A program made the position numbers and the translations under genes. From the NCBI RefSeq assembly GCF_947258925.1, contig NZ_CAMYKG010000004.1:1-64000 (forward strand): a DNA stretch of 64,000 bases, written 5' to 3'. The DNA comes from an uncultured Eudoraea sp. Its GTDB lineage: Bacteria > Bacteroidota > Bacteroidia > Flavobacteriales > Flavobacteriaceae. Every line of letters begins with the position of its first letter. Position 1 is the first letter of the stretch. This document shows positions 55,791 to 63,161 of the stretch, one piece after another. The notes beneath the pieces are model-generated. The model did no database searches and was not told the origin of the DNA. It saw nothing but the letters and a program-made list of their open reading frames with translations.

Positions 55791-56514
55791 TTTTAGGTAC
55801 TAATTCAAGTTCCCAATCTATGACCAAACCTTTAGCCAACGATTTGGCTATTTCTTTTCCGTAAAGATGTTCACATAGATATAGGGCGGCCTCAAAGCTT
55901 TTAGCGCCACCTGCGGAAGTGATATACTTGCCATCATGAACAAATAGTACACTGTCCTTTACATTTAAATGTGGGAACATTTGCCTGTATTTTGATATGT
56001 CGCTGGGAAAGGTGGTAGAGGCTACATTATCTAGTAGTCCTGCTTTTGCCAGAACAAAAGCACCATCGCAATGAGAAGTCATAAATAATGCATTCTTGTC
56101 TACTCTTTTTATAAAATTAAGCATGGCCGTATCTTTCAAATCTTTGTCCAGATGGTGTTCTGCGCTTGGAATTACCAGTATATTTATTGGTGGAAGGGAA
56201 TCTTTTAAGTAATTAAAATCGGGTAAAATTCGCAGTCCCTCAAAAGTTGTTATAGGCTCTAAAGTATTAGCCACCGTGAACGTATTCATCGCTTTGATGC
56301 CTTCTCTGTATTTTGTATGTTGAAAAATGTCATACGGGGCTGTAAATTCTGTATTATATGTTCCATCCATGATTAAAAAGGCAACATTATAATTATCAGG
56401 ATTTAATTCAGTGTTACTTTTAAGAATAGTAGCTGTAGTCTCTGGATTCCTCTTTTTTTCGGAACATCCATAAACCATGCCTAAAAGGAAACTAAGGACC
56501 AAGAAATTTTTCAT
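55777..56514 (-). CDS. DJ-1/PfpI-superfamily lipoprotein
   Basis: A 245-residue lipoprotein (lipobox VYGC, Cys17) with a class-I glutamine-amidotransferase-like fold of the DJ-1/PfpI/AraC-associated type. The nucleophile elbow is MTSHCDGAFVLAKAGLLDN, with Cys in place, but the usual TTHW that follows is replaced by STTFPSD. It therefore has the family's Cys without its partner His. The protein is outside the cytoplasm, which is unusual for the family. It sits 5 bp downstream of the MFS gene on the - strand. Confidence 0.78.
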   Translation of the reverse strand: MKNFLVLSFLLGMVYGCSEKKRNPETTATILKSNTELNPDNYNVAFLIMDGTYNTEFTAPYDIFQHTKYREGIKAMNTFTVANTLEPITTFEGLRILPDFNYLKDSLPPINILVIPSAEHHLDKDLKDTAMLNFIKRVDKNALFMTSHCDGAFVLAKAGLLDNVASTTFPSDISKYRQMFPHLNVKDSVLFVHDGKYITSAGGAKSFEAALYLCEHLYGKEIAKSLAKGLVIDWELELVPKTIPQ

Positions 56515-56519
56515 AGATT

Positions 56520-57728
56520 TTACTTTCGGGAATTGTTTAGAAGTAATTTTTTCAGCAACAAAAGTAGCAAAATACCGAGTAGGCCAATAAATGAAGCCAA
56601 ATACCAGGTGGTTTGGTAGCCGAATTTTACAATGGATAGCATTCCTGAATTATGGGCGAAAATGTGAGAAATGGAAAAGGCTATACTATAAAGGGCCATA
56701 TACTCTCCTTGTCTGCCTCTTTTAGCTCTGTCCATAGCAAAGGCATTAGAGAACGGGAATGCGATCATTTCCCCAAGTGTCATCAATAACATCCCTATAG
56801 CAAGTACCCCAATCCATGAAGTAAAATTTAGAATAAGAATACTTAAAGAAACAAGCGCTAAACCAATTATCATATTCGATATTTTGGACTGGGACCTGGT
56901 TTCCATAAATTTTATCAGGGGCATTTCAAAGACAAAAATTATGAAGCCATTCACAGCCAGGAGTAAACCTATTTGTGTTTCATTTAGTTTATGTATGTCA
57001 TTATAGTATATGGGAATTGTGGAAAAATACTGCACAAATATGAATCCGAACAGGACCATTGCAATAATAAACAACAAATACGGGACATCTTTATATGCAG
57101 ATTTTGGTGTTTTGTTTTCTACGCTATCAAGGATTTTTACCTTTTTGGGATTCAGGAGAACTAATAGCAAAAAACCTGCCGCTATACAACTAATACCGTC
57201 TACCCAAAATAATCCATGGTACCCTATTGTGCCAATTATTAGTCCACCTAAGGCAGGTCCCGCAGAAAATCCAAGATTTATTGCAAGGCGAATAAGAGTC
57301 ACAGATCTTGTTTTGTTCTCAGGCATGCTATACGCGCTTAGCGCTACAAATGTGGCAGGTCTGAACGCATCGGCAATGATCATTAACACAAAAATACCAC
57401 CACAAATTGACCAAAATGATTCGAAATATTGCAGGATAATAAAAAGTATTCCTGTAAGTATTAGACTTGCCAACATCACAGGGTATGATCCAAAAACATC
57501 TGTTAATTTACCACCCAGCCATGCTCCAATAAGTGAGCCTAATCCAAAACAACTCATGATAATACCAACATTTTCCAGGGTGAAACCAAGATCCCGGGTA
57601 AGATAAAGTGACAAAAATGGGATGACCATAGTACCGGCCCTGTTTATTAAGGTAATCAAAGACAGCCACCATACTTCTTTGGACAATCCTTTAAATGAAT
57701 TTATATAGCTGTTATAAATCGACTTCAT
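56520..57728 (-). CDS. MFS efflux-type transporter (DHA1-like)
   Basis: A 402-residue, twelve-helix major facilitator. Seen: the start LSLITLINRAGTMVIPFLSLYLTRDLGF, LGSLIGAWLGGKLTDVFG (motif A), RLAINLGFSAGPALGGLI (motif C-like, typical of efflux proteins) and MDRAKRGRQGEYMALY. Substrate unknown. It is the first gene of a unit with the DJ-1-like lipoprotein and has a terminator-like hairpin 14 bp before its start. Confidence 0.82.
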   Translation of the reverse strand: MKSIYNSYINSFKGLSKEVWWLSLITLINRAGTMVIPFLSLYLTRDLGFTLENVGIIMSCFGLGSLIGAWLGGKLTDVFGSYPVMLASLILTGILFIILQYFESFWSICGGIFVLMIIADAFRPATFVALSAYSMPENKTRSVTLIRLAINLGFSAGPALGGLIIGTIGYHGLFWVDGISCIAAGFLLLVLLNPKKVKILDSVENKTPKSAYKDVPYLLFIIAMVLFGFIFVQYFSTIPIYYNDIHKLNETQIGLLLAVNGFIIFVFEMPLIKFMETRSQSKISNMIIGLALVSLSILILNFTSWIGVLAIGMLLMTLGEMIAFPFSNAFAMDRAKRGRQGEYMALYSIAFSISHIFAHNSGMLSIVKFGYQTTWYLASFIGLLGILLLLLLKKLLLNNSRK

Positions 57729-57742
57729 TCTTTCTAAAACAT

Positions 57743-57769
57743 AAAAAAGCCTGACATTCTTGCCAGGCT
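57743..57769 (-). terminator. Terminator-like hairpin in the leader of the MFS gene
   Basis: On the - strand AGCCTGGC-AAGAAT-GTCAGGCT (57769 down to 57748, with a G-T pair) is directly followed by TTTTTT. It ends 14 bp before the MFS start codon, so it is either an attenuator or the end of an upstream - strand transcript. Confidence 0.55.
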
Positions 57770-57934
57770 AAAATCTATAAATTGGTATTTAATTTATTTA
57801 GAGTTATATGGCATGCCCTGCTACGGAAATTTCCCTGCTAAAATTAGAATTATTGATCTGCTCATGTTGATATCTTGCCGGGTAAAAATATATAAAAAAA
57901 GGAGATGTTGTATTTTTGAACGAAATACCGGTTT

Positions 57935-58600
57935 ATGAAAAGAAAAATTATGGCTGCTATCATTTGTTTGTTTTTTGGTATTCAGGGATGTGCAGACAAA
58001 CGTAAATATCATGATACGACAAAGTCCGAAAGTGCAGCAAGTGGTTCACAGATTGTTAAGGAAATTGTGGGCTTTCAAAATAAGCTCAATGAAGAATTCC
58101 GAAATCCGGAGACCTCTCCATTACCGGACAGATATCGAAAAGATTTTGAGGGATTAGATTTTTTTGAACCGGATACTTCATTCAGGGTGATAGCTACCCT
58201 CGAAAGAACCGCAGACGCGCTTCCGTTTATGATGCCAACTACTACTGATCGCCTTTCTGAGGAGGTTGTATACGGGATAGTAAAATTTATTTTAAAAGAT
58301 AAAGCGTACAGTCTGGAAGTATATCAAAATGTGGAATTAATGGATACTGCAGAATATAAAGATTATCTTTTTTTGCCTTTTTTGGATAATACCAATGGTA
58401 AAGAGACCTACGCCGGTGGTCGTTATCTGGATTTAGCAATTCCTGAAGGTAATTCTATTATACTGGATTTTAACAGGGCTTATAATCCTTATTGTGTGTA
58501 TAATAAGAAATATTCCTGTCCTATTGTCCCAAAAAGAAACTTCCTGAATACTAAAATTATGGCTGGGGTGAAAAGCTTTAAGCAAAATTCAAATAAATAG
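57935..58600 (+). CDS. DUF1684-family lipoprotein
   Basis: A 221-residue lipoprotein (IQGC lipobox, Cys19). The C-terminal part has the DUF1684 hallmarks: DKAYSLEVYQN, YLFLPFLDNTNGKETYAGGRYLDL and DFNRAYNPYCVYNKKYSCPIVPKRNFL. A -7-like box TATTTTTG is at 57911-57918. Function unknown for the family; it is widespread in bacteria and archaea. Confidence 0.88.
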   Translation: MKRKIMAAIICLFFGIQGCADKRKYHDTTKSESAASGSQIVKEIVGFQNKLNEEFRNPETSPLPDRYRKDFEGLDFFEPDTSFRVIATLERTADALPFMMPTTTDRLSEEVVYGIVKFILKDKAYSLEVYQNVELMDTAEYKDYLFLPFLDNTNGKETYAGGRYLDLAIPEGNSIILDFNRAYNPYCVYNKKYSCPIVPKRNFLNTKIMAGVKSFKQNSNK

Positions 58601-58626
58601 GCCCCGATGTGTTACCATCAGGGCCG
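58600..58626. terminator. Hairpin between convergent genes
   Basis: GGCCCCGATG with CATCAGGGCC pairs over 10 positions with one C-A mismatch and a TGTTAC loop. No T run follows on either strand, so it is a weak terminator or a processing site shared by the DUF1684 and porin genes. Confidence 0.4.
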
Positions 58627-58670
58627 GCATGTATTTAACTAAACAAAACAAACTAAACTATTTCTTATAT

Positions 58671-59798
58671 CTAGTAGGAAAATACGGCAGCAACCAAGAA
58701 GGATGCTAAACTTTTTGACGCTTCTAAATCATTATTTATGAATGCGTCATCTGATGCACTGTCTAACCTGAACTCAGGAATAAATTTCAGATATTCACCA
58801 ACGGTTATATTTCCTGTAAGCGCTATTTCGAATACATCCGAATCTGCAACTCCTGTGCCAATAGCACCAAAATTCCCCTGTTCTGAGAAATATTCTGCCC
58901 GTAATCCAATAGCAAATGTATCGGAAGTTGTATACTGGGGATATATTGCTGCACCCCAAAAACCAACCCCGTCAGTGTCCTGGTAGGTAGCGTTTAAACC
59001 AAGAAAAAAGGAATCACCTATATCAAAACCACCGGTATAGTCAATTTGAAAAAGGCCCTTAATATCAGTGTCGGTTGGAACCCCCGCAACCAGGATCTCA
59101 TTAAACCCTTGTTTCCCATATATAAAGTTTAAAAATTGACCGGCATACCCTAACTGGGCTCCAAAGGAATATTCGCTAAATGGGTTAATATCAGTAAAGT
59201 CTGTTGGATTCATTACCGCTACCATTATTGACCAGTCGTTCCCAAGATCAAAATCAGCCTTTATACCTGCGTGTGAAAAGGGGCCATAAGAAAACATATA
59301 GGAAGTACTATAATTAAAGTTTCCAACCGGGGAAATTACCTCGTAGCCAAGGAATGTATTAAAATTCCCGAAGGTTAATGTGGTTTTTTCACTGACATTC
59401 CAGTAAACATAAAGCTGGTTAATAATATTCGCCGAACCTAAAGGCGATCCGAAAACGGCTTCTTCACCACGTGGACCAAAAACTAAATCGGCAACAACTC
59501 CTACTTTTTCGCCTTCATAAGCTCCTATTAAGTTAACCATACCCAATGCAAAACCAGGTCTGTTGGCAAAAGAAGTTCCGGGCGCGGTTGGTCCAACAGA
59601 TCCACCGGTATCGTCTGGTATTACTTTGTTAAGGCCATTAAAATTAGCCCTGAAATATCCATCAACTGACCCACTAAAGGAAAATTTCTTTTTTTCCTTT
59701 TCTTCCTCTTCCTCTTGGGCAAAAGCTGCCGTTCCAAGCAATAGTAATGCCAAAAAAAAGAGATTTTTTATGTAACTTGTGTTTGTAAATGTTTTCAT
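58671..59798 (-). CDS. Outer-membrane beta-barrel porin linked to ammonium transport
   Basis: A 375-residue protein with a signal peptide (ending near TAAFAQ), an acidic linker (EEEEEKEKKK) and a body of alternating beta strands with a closing aromatic FLVAAVFSY, which is the outer-membrane insertion signal. The family resembles the outer membrane beta-barrel (BBP2-like) porins. It follows the amt gene by 117 bp and is in line with the P-II/amt operon, so I infer a role in letting ammonium or another small nitrogen compound through the outer membrane. Confidence 0.8.
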   Translation of the reverse strand: MKTFTNTSYIKNLFFLALLLLGTAAFAQEEEEEKEKKKFSFSGSVDGYFRANFNGLNKVIPDDTGGSVGPTAPGTSFANRPGFALGMVNLIGAYEGEKVGVVADLVFGPRGEEAVFGSPLGSANIINQLYVYWNVSEKTTLTFGNFNTFLGYEVISPVGNFNYSTSYMFSYGPFSHAGIKADFDLGNDWSIMVAVMNPTDFTDINPFSEYSFGAQLGYAGQFLNFIYGKQGFNEILVAGVPTDTDIKGLFQIDYTGGFDIGDSFFLGLNATYQDTDGVGFWGAAIYPQYTTSDTFAIGLRAEYFSEQGNFGAIGTGVADSDVFEIALTGNITVGEYLKFIPEFRLDSASDDAFINNDLEASKSLASFLVAAVFSY

Positions 59799-59873
59799 AA
59801 TTCAATGTTTTTAAGATTCCTTACAAAGGAATTCGTTAAACGTGTTAATTTGATTTAATTGAAGATTTTACAT

Positions 59874-59901
59874 AACGGAGCGTTCTGCCAAACGCTCCGT
59901 T
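59874..59901. terminator. Strong intercistronic hairpin between amt and the porin gene
   Basis: A perfect 11-bp stem, AACGGAGCGTT with AACGCTCCGTT, and a 6-base loop. There is no long T run, so it may be a partial terminator or an RNA-stability element separating amt from porin levels. Confidence 0.55.
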
Positions 59902-59914
59902 AATTTTTATGTTA

Positions 59915-61168
59915 TTAGTGTTGATTCAATCTAAAATCGGCATAGGCATCCATTCCGTGTTCTGCCAAATCCAAACCATCCATTTCTTCCTCTTTAGGAA
60001 CTCGTATTCCAACTGTTTTCTTAAGAGTAAAAATGATTATGAAGGCTGTAATACAACAGAATACACCAACTGAAGCAACTCCTGTTAATTGATAGATAAA
60101 CTGTTGTCCTCCGGCCAGGTCTCCGAATATACCTACGGCAAGAGTTCCCCAGATACCACATATAAGGTGAACGGTGACTGCCCCAACAGGGTCATCTAAT
60201 CTAATCCTATCAATTAGGGCTACCCCCAGAACAATTATGGCACCGGCTATAAGGCCTATAACTACTGCTTCGTTAGGGGACATCAGATCGGCACCAGCCG
60301 TGATCCCGACCAAGCCTCCCAGTATACCGTTCAGGAACATAGTAAGGTCCATATTCTTATACAAAATAGTGGATAGGATAATGGACCCAACGCCGCCGGC
60401 TGCTGCAGCCAGACAGGTTGTTACCAGAACAAGTGATGTAGCAGCTGGGTCTGCAGATAATACAGAGCCTCCGTTAAAACCAAACCAACCCAACCAAAGG
60501 ATGAGTACCCCGGCTGTAGCCATGGGAATGTTATGGCCCGGGATAGCTTTTGGTTGCCCATCTTTGCCAAATTTCCCAATTCTGGCTCCCAGAAGGTAAA
60601 TGGCAATTAATGCACCCCAACCACCAACTGAATGTACCAGCGTTGATCCTGCAAAGTCATAAAAGCCTCCTTCTTCTCCGCCTAATGCAGAAAGGAATCC
60701 GCCACCCCATTGCCAGGAACCTACGATAGGGTATATAAGGCCTACATATATGATAGTAAATATCATAAAAGGACCTATCTTAATACGTTCCGCAACAGCA
60801 CCTGAAACTATCGTCGCTGCTGTGGCCGCAAACATTCCCTGAAAAAGGAAGTCAGTCCACCAGGTATAACCTCCATCTGCATATTCAGGAGTCATACCAT
60901 TTTCCGGGGCGTCAATCCCAAAACCTGCAAATTCCAAAATACCCATCGAACCTTCTTCAAATCCGGGGTACATTAAATTAAAACCACCTATATAATACAT
61001 CAGTAATCCTACTGTAATTATAAAGATGTTTTTAAAGAGTATATTAATCGTGTTTTTTTGTCTGGTGAGGCCAATTTCTAAAAAGGCGAACCCTGTATGC
61101 ATAAAAAATACAAGGGCGGTACATACCATCATCCAAACGTTATTAGCTGTAAATAATCCTGCGTCCAT
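59915..61168 (-). CDS. amt: Ammonium transporter
   Basis: A 417-residue Amt/MEP channel, eleven predicted helices. Seen: FFMHTGFAFLEIGLTRQKN, the pore segment FDFAGSTLVHSVGG (here YDFAGSTLVHSVGGWGALI, with the first pore His) and GWFGFNGGS. The second pore His lies in VTVHLICGIWGTLAVG. It moves ammonium across the inner membrane and is gated by P-II. It lies 27 bp after the P-II gene on the same strand. Confidence 0.95.
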   Translation of the reverse strand: MDAGLFTANNVWMMVCTALVFFMHTGFAFLEIGLTRQKNTINILFKNIFIITVGLLMYYIGGFNLMYPGFEEGSMGILEFAGFGIDAPENGMTPEYADGGYTWWTDFLFQGMFAATAATIVSGAVAERIKIGPFMIFTIIYVGLIYPIVGSWQWGGGFLSALGGEEGGFYDFAGSTLVHSVGGWGALIAIYLLGARIGKFGKDGQPKAIPGHNIPMATAGVLILWLGWFGFNGGSVLSADPAATSLVLVTTCLAAAAGGVGSIILSTILYKNMDLTMFLNGILGGLVGITAGADLMSPNEAVVIGLIAGAIIVLGVALIDRIRLDDPVGAVTVHLICGIWGTLAVGIFGDLAGGQQFIYQLTGVASVGVFCCITAFIIIFTLKKTVGIRVPKEEEMDGLDLAEHGMDAYADFRLNQH

Positions 61169-61195
61169 TTCTTTTAAGTATTAGTTAGTAACTTT

Positions 61196-61534
61196 TTAGT
61201 TGATTCCGGCCTGGCCGTTTTCCTTGGTTCTTATTCGATAGGCCTGCAGTACATCGGAAACAAATATTTTTCCATCACCTACATTCCCTGTGTAAGCAGC
61301 TTCCAGAACTGTATTAACCGTTCTTTCAAGGAATTCGTCAGATATCACAATTTCCAGGTACCTCCGTTGTATATCAGTAGTACTATAGGAAATACCACGA
61401 TAGACATGTCCTTGTTTTTCATTTCCAACTCCAGTTACATCCCAGTAACTAAAGAAATTTACCTCAATTTCATGCAGTGCTTTTTTCACGTCATCAAATT
61501 TGGATTTTCTAATAATAGCTTCAACTTTTTTCAT
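61196..61534 (-). CDS. glnK: P-II nitrogen regulatory protein
   Basis: A 112-residue P-II protein. The start KKVEAIIRKSKFDDVKKALHE and the end GNVGDGKIFVSDVLQAYRIRT are typical. The T-loop holds YRGISY, so the tyrosine that is uridylylated in proteobacteria (here Tyr50) is present, but the FLPK-type part is replaced by TTDIQRRYLEI. It senses ATP/ADP and 2-oxoglutarate and blocks Amt when nitrogen is ample. Gene order P-II, amt is the classical pair. The promoter region shares elements with the GSII gene. Confidence 0.93.
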   Translation of the reverse strand: MKKVEAIIRKSKFDDVKKALHEIEVNFFSYWDVTGVGNEKQGHVYRGISYSTTDIQRRYLEIVISDEFLERTVNTVLEAAYTGNVGDGKIFVSDVLQAYRIRTKENGQAGIN

Positions 61535-61559
61535 TTGTATATTTTATTGTTGATCGCGT

Positions 61560-61656
61560 CAAATATATATAGAATAAGTTAAGACCCTAAAAAAATAGGG
61601 GGTAGTATGGCAATTTTTATATTTATAATAAAAAGACCCTCTAAAATTTGAGGGTA
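61560..61656 (-). promoter_or_regulatory. P-II/amt promoter with candidate nitrogen-control elements
   Basis: On the - strand: -7 box TATATTTG (61560-61567); 22 bp upstream TACCCCCTATTTTTT (61590-61604), identical to the element before GSII; and 52 bp further up TACCCTC (61650-61656). The proximal element has its own dyad CCCTA/TAGGG (61585-61600). The distal one lies in a perfect dyad, ACCCTC-N8-GAGGGT (61636-61655). Confidence 0.6.
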
Positions 61657-61731
61657 TATCAGAAAAAAAGCATTTATTTGTTTTTATGATTATTTTGTGG
61701 GAACGTTTTAACTAAAGTTGTAGGAAAGCAA

Positions 61732-61762
61732 AAAAAAGCTGTTCATTATCACCATGAACAGG
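61732..61762 (-). terminator. Rho-independent terminator after crcB
   Basis: Stem CTGTTCAT with ATGAACAG (61739-61761) and a 7-base loop, followed on the - strand by a run of T (61738 down to 61731). It ends the crcB transcript. Confidence 0.85.
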
Positions 61763-61812
61763 CCTAAAAAATACCTTCAATAAAAGGAAGCTTAATTATA
61801 TACTAAAGGAGG

Positions 61813-62184
61813 TCACATCAATCTGGCAAGCCAGAGCCCGGCAGCTACAGCAAGAACCCCTACTGCAATGCTACTTATTGTATAAAAGGAAAAGTGAAGC
61901 AATTGTCCGGATTGAAGTAAGCCGTGGTTTTCCAATGCGAAAGCAGAAAAAGTGGTAAAGCCACCACAAAAACCAGTAGATAGTAATAAGGTTTGATCTT
62001 TGGACAGGAGGTCGCCTTTCACAGAGGTTCCTAGTATAAACCCAATCAAGAAGCACCCAATGATATTTACAAGGAATGTTCCAAGAAAAAAATTGTGGAA
62101 ATAATCGTTGAAAGATTTACTGATAATAAAGCGAAGCATGGTACCAAAGCCACCTCCAATAAAAACAAGGAAGAATTGTTTCAT
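61813..62184 (-). CDS. crcB: Fluoride channel/exporter
   Basis: A 123-residue CrcB/Fluc protein with four helices: the start FLVFIGGGFGTMLRFIISK, GTFLVNIIGCFLIGFILG with the conserved Asn, and STGFCGGFTTFSAFALEN. It forms a double-barrelled F- channel in the inner membrane. No fluoride riboswitch is visible upstream; the gene instead follows a small membrane-protein gene by 17 bp. Confidence 0.93.
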   Translation of the reverse strand: MKQFFLVFIGGGFGTMLRFIISKSFNDYFHNFFLGTFLVNIIGCFLIGFILGTSVKGDLLSKDQTLLLSTGFCGGFTTFSAFALENHGLLQSGQLLHFSFYTISSIAVGVLAVAAGLWLARLM

Positions 62185-62201
62185 ACCTTAAAGGTATAAA
62201 A

Positions 62202-62381
62202 CTAAATGGCTTTTTTGTACTTAGCCGAATCTAAATCCAGCGGGTATATTTTGGTAATCGACTGTTCTGAAATATTTTTTCTGAGTTTACTTACTTGCTT
62301 ACCGGCGTTGGTAACACTGTATATTAAAAGTGCTGCATTCAGAAGAACTAAAACAAGAACAATTGTTAAAAAAGTGGTCAT
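62202..62381 (-). CDS. Small membrane protein (59 residues)
   Basis: A short gene: one N-terminal membrane helix (FLTIVLVLVLLNAALLIYSV) and a basic, then acidic cytoplasmic-type tail (NAGKQVSKLRKNISEQ and IYPLDLDSAKYKKAI). It starts MTTFLTIV and ends 17 bp before crcB on the same strand, so they probably share a transcript. Even charge spread and tight spacing support a real gene. Function unknown. Confidence 0.6.
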   Translation of the reverse strand: MTTFLTIVLVLVLLNAALLIYSVTNAGKQVSKLRKNISEQSITKIYPLDLDSAKYKKAI

Positions 62382-62497
62382 TTAATCGAATCTTATTAAT
62401 TGGTTAACGCAAAATTAGTTATTTTCTTACATTAAACGAATGAAAAGTAAAGATTGTTGTCAAATGCGTAATTTTTGTGGCGTTCGTATAATATTTG

Positions 62498-62686
62498 TTA
62501 ATTTTTGAGAATGTCTTTAATAACAAATAGAATTATTACGAATAGTATAAAGACAATTCCTACCCACTTCACACCTTTGTAATTCTTAATATGAAGTTTT
62601 TTGTCTTTTCTATAGGCAAGTATGAGAATTAATGTGAATAACAAAATAAAAACTACCGCAAATATTAGTTGACCGGTGCTAAACAT
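62498..62686 (-). CDS. Small two-helix membrane protein (62 residues)
   Basis: Two hydrophobic helices (residues about 6-24 and 40-58) separated by a basic loop (YRKDKKLHIKNYKGVKW). I recall similar short proteins across Flavobacteriia, of unknown function. It is divergent from the MazG-like gene, whose start is 38 bp away. The gap to the 59-residue gene downstream on the same strand is 116 bp. Confidence 0.65.
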   Translation of the reverse strand: MFSTGQLIFAVVFILLFTLILILAYRKDKKLHIKNYKGVKWVGIVFILFVIILFVIKDILKN

Positions 62687-62723
62687 ATTATTTATTTTTA
62701 TACAAAATTAAAACAAAAAATCC

Positions 62724-63110
62724 ATGAAAAGGAAAATAGCTGCTGTTGAACTATTTCATAATTCTTTTGGACTTGGAGTATCTCACTCAATGAGGGCGAA
62801 CTTGGGTGAGGCAAAGAATAAATTACGATTTAATCTCATGGATGAAGAGAATAAGGAGTACTTTGAAGCAGCACAAAACAATGATCTGGCAGAGGTAGCC
62901 GATGCTCTGGGAGATATGCTTTATATTTTATGCGGGACTATTCTGGAACACGGGATGCAATATAAAATAGAAGAAGTTTTCGAAGAAATACAACGAAGTA
63001 ATATGAGTAAATTAGGAAAAGACGGTAAGCCTATTTACAGGGAAGATGGAAAAGTATTAAAGGGGCCAGAATATTTTAAACCAAATATTCAAGCTATTCT
63101 TGATAAATAA
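62724..63110 (+). CDS. MazG-like nucleoside triphosphate pyrophosphohydrolase
   Basis: A 128-residue all-alpha NTP pyrophosphohydrolase. The metal-site pattern is LMDEENKEYFEAAQ (ExxE) with DLAEVADALGDMLYILCGT (ExxD), as in the MazG/phosphoribosyl-ATP diphosphohydrolase-like group. A C-terminal LGKDGKPIYREDGKVLKGPEYF segment is characteristic of this subfamily. It probably removes unwanted nucleotides in the cytoplasm. Confidence 0.88.
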   Translation: MKRKIAAVELFHNSFGLGVSHSMRANLGEAKNKLRFNLMDEENKEYFEAAQNNDLAEVADALGDMLYILCGTILEHGMQYKIEEVFEEIQRSNMSKLGKDGKPIYREDGKVLKGPEYFKPNIQAILDK

Positions 63111-63111
63111 A

Positions 63112-63142
63112 ATGGACGCTAAATCTTAGCGCCCATTTCTTT
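63112..63142. terminator. Terminator between the MazG-like gene and ilvE
   Basis: Stem GGACGCTAA with TTAGCGCCC (one mismatch) and a 3-base ATC loop, then a T-rich stretch ending in TTTTTT. It lies between convergent genes and may serve both. Confidence 0.65.
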
Positions 63143-63161
63143 TTTGTTTTATAGAACAACA

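Noticed and set aside
57010-57606. A 198-codon + strand ORF
   Set aside because: It is antisense to the well-supported MFS gene, which has family motifs across the same bases.
61560-61660. A sigma-54 (-24/-12) promoter before the P-II gene
   Set aside because: The G-rich stretch suggested it, but no TGGCAC-N5-TTGC is present on the - strand, while a good TAnnTTTG box is.
62185-62500. A fluoride riboswitch before crcB
   Set aside because: The gap before crcB is 17 bp and the next gap shows no pseudoknot-like fold or known crcB motif bases.
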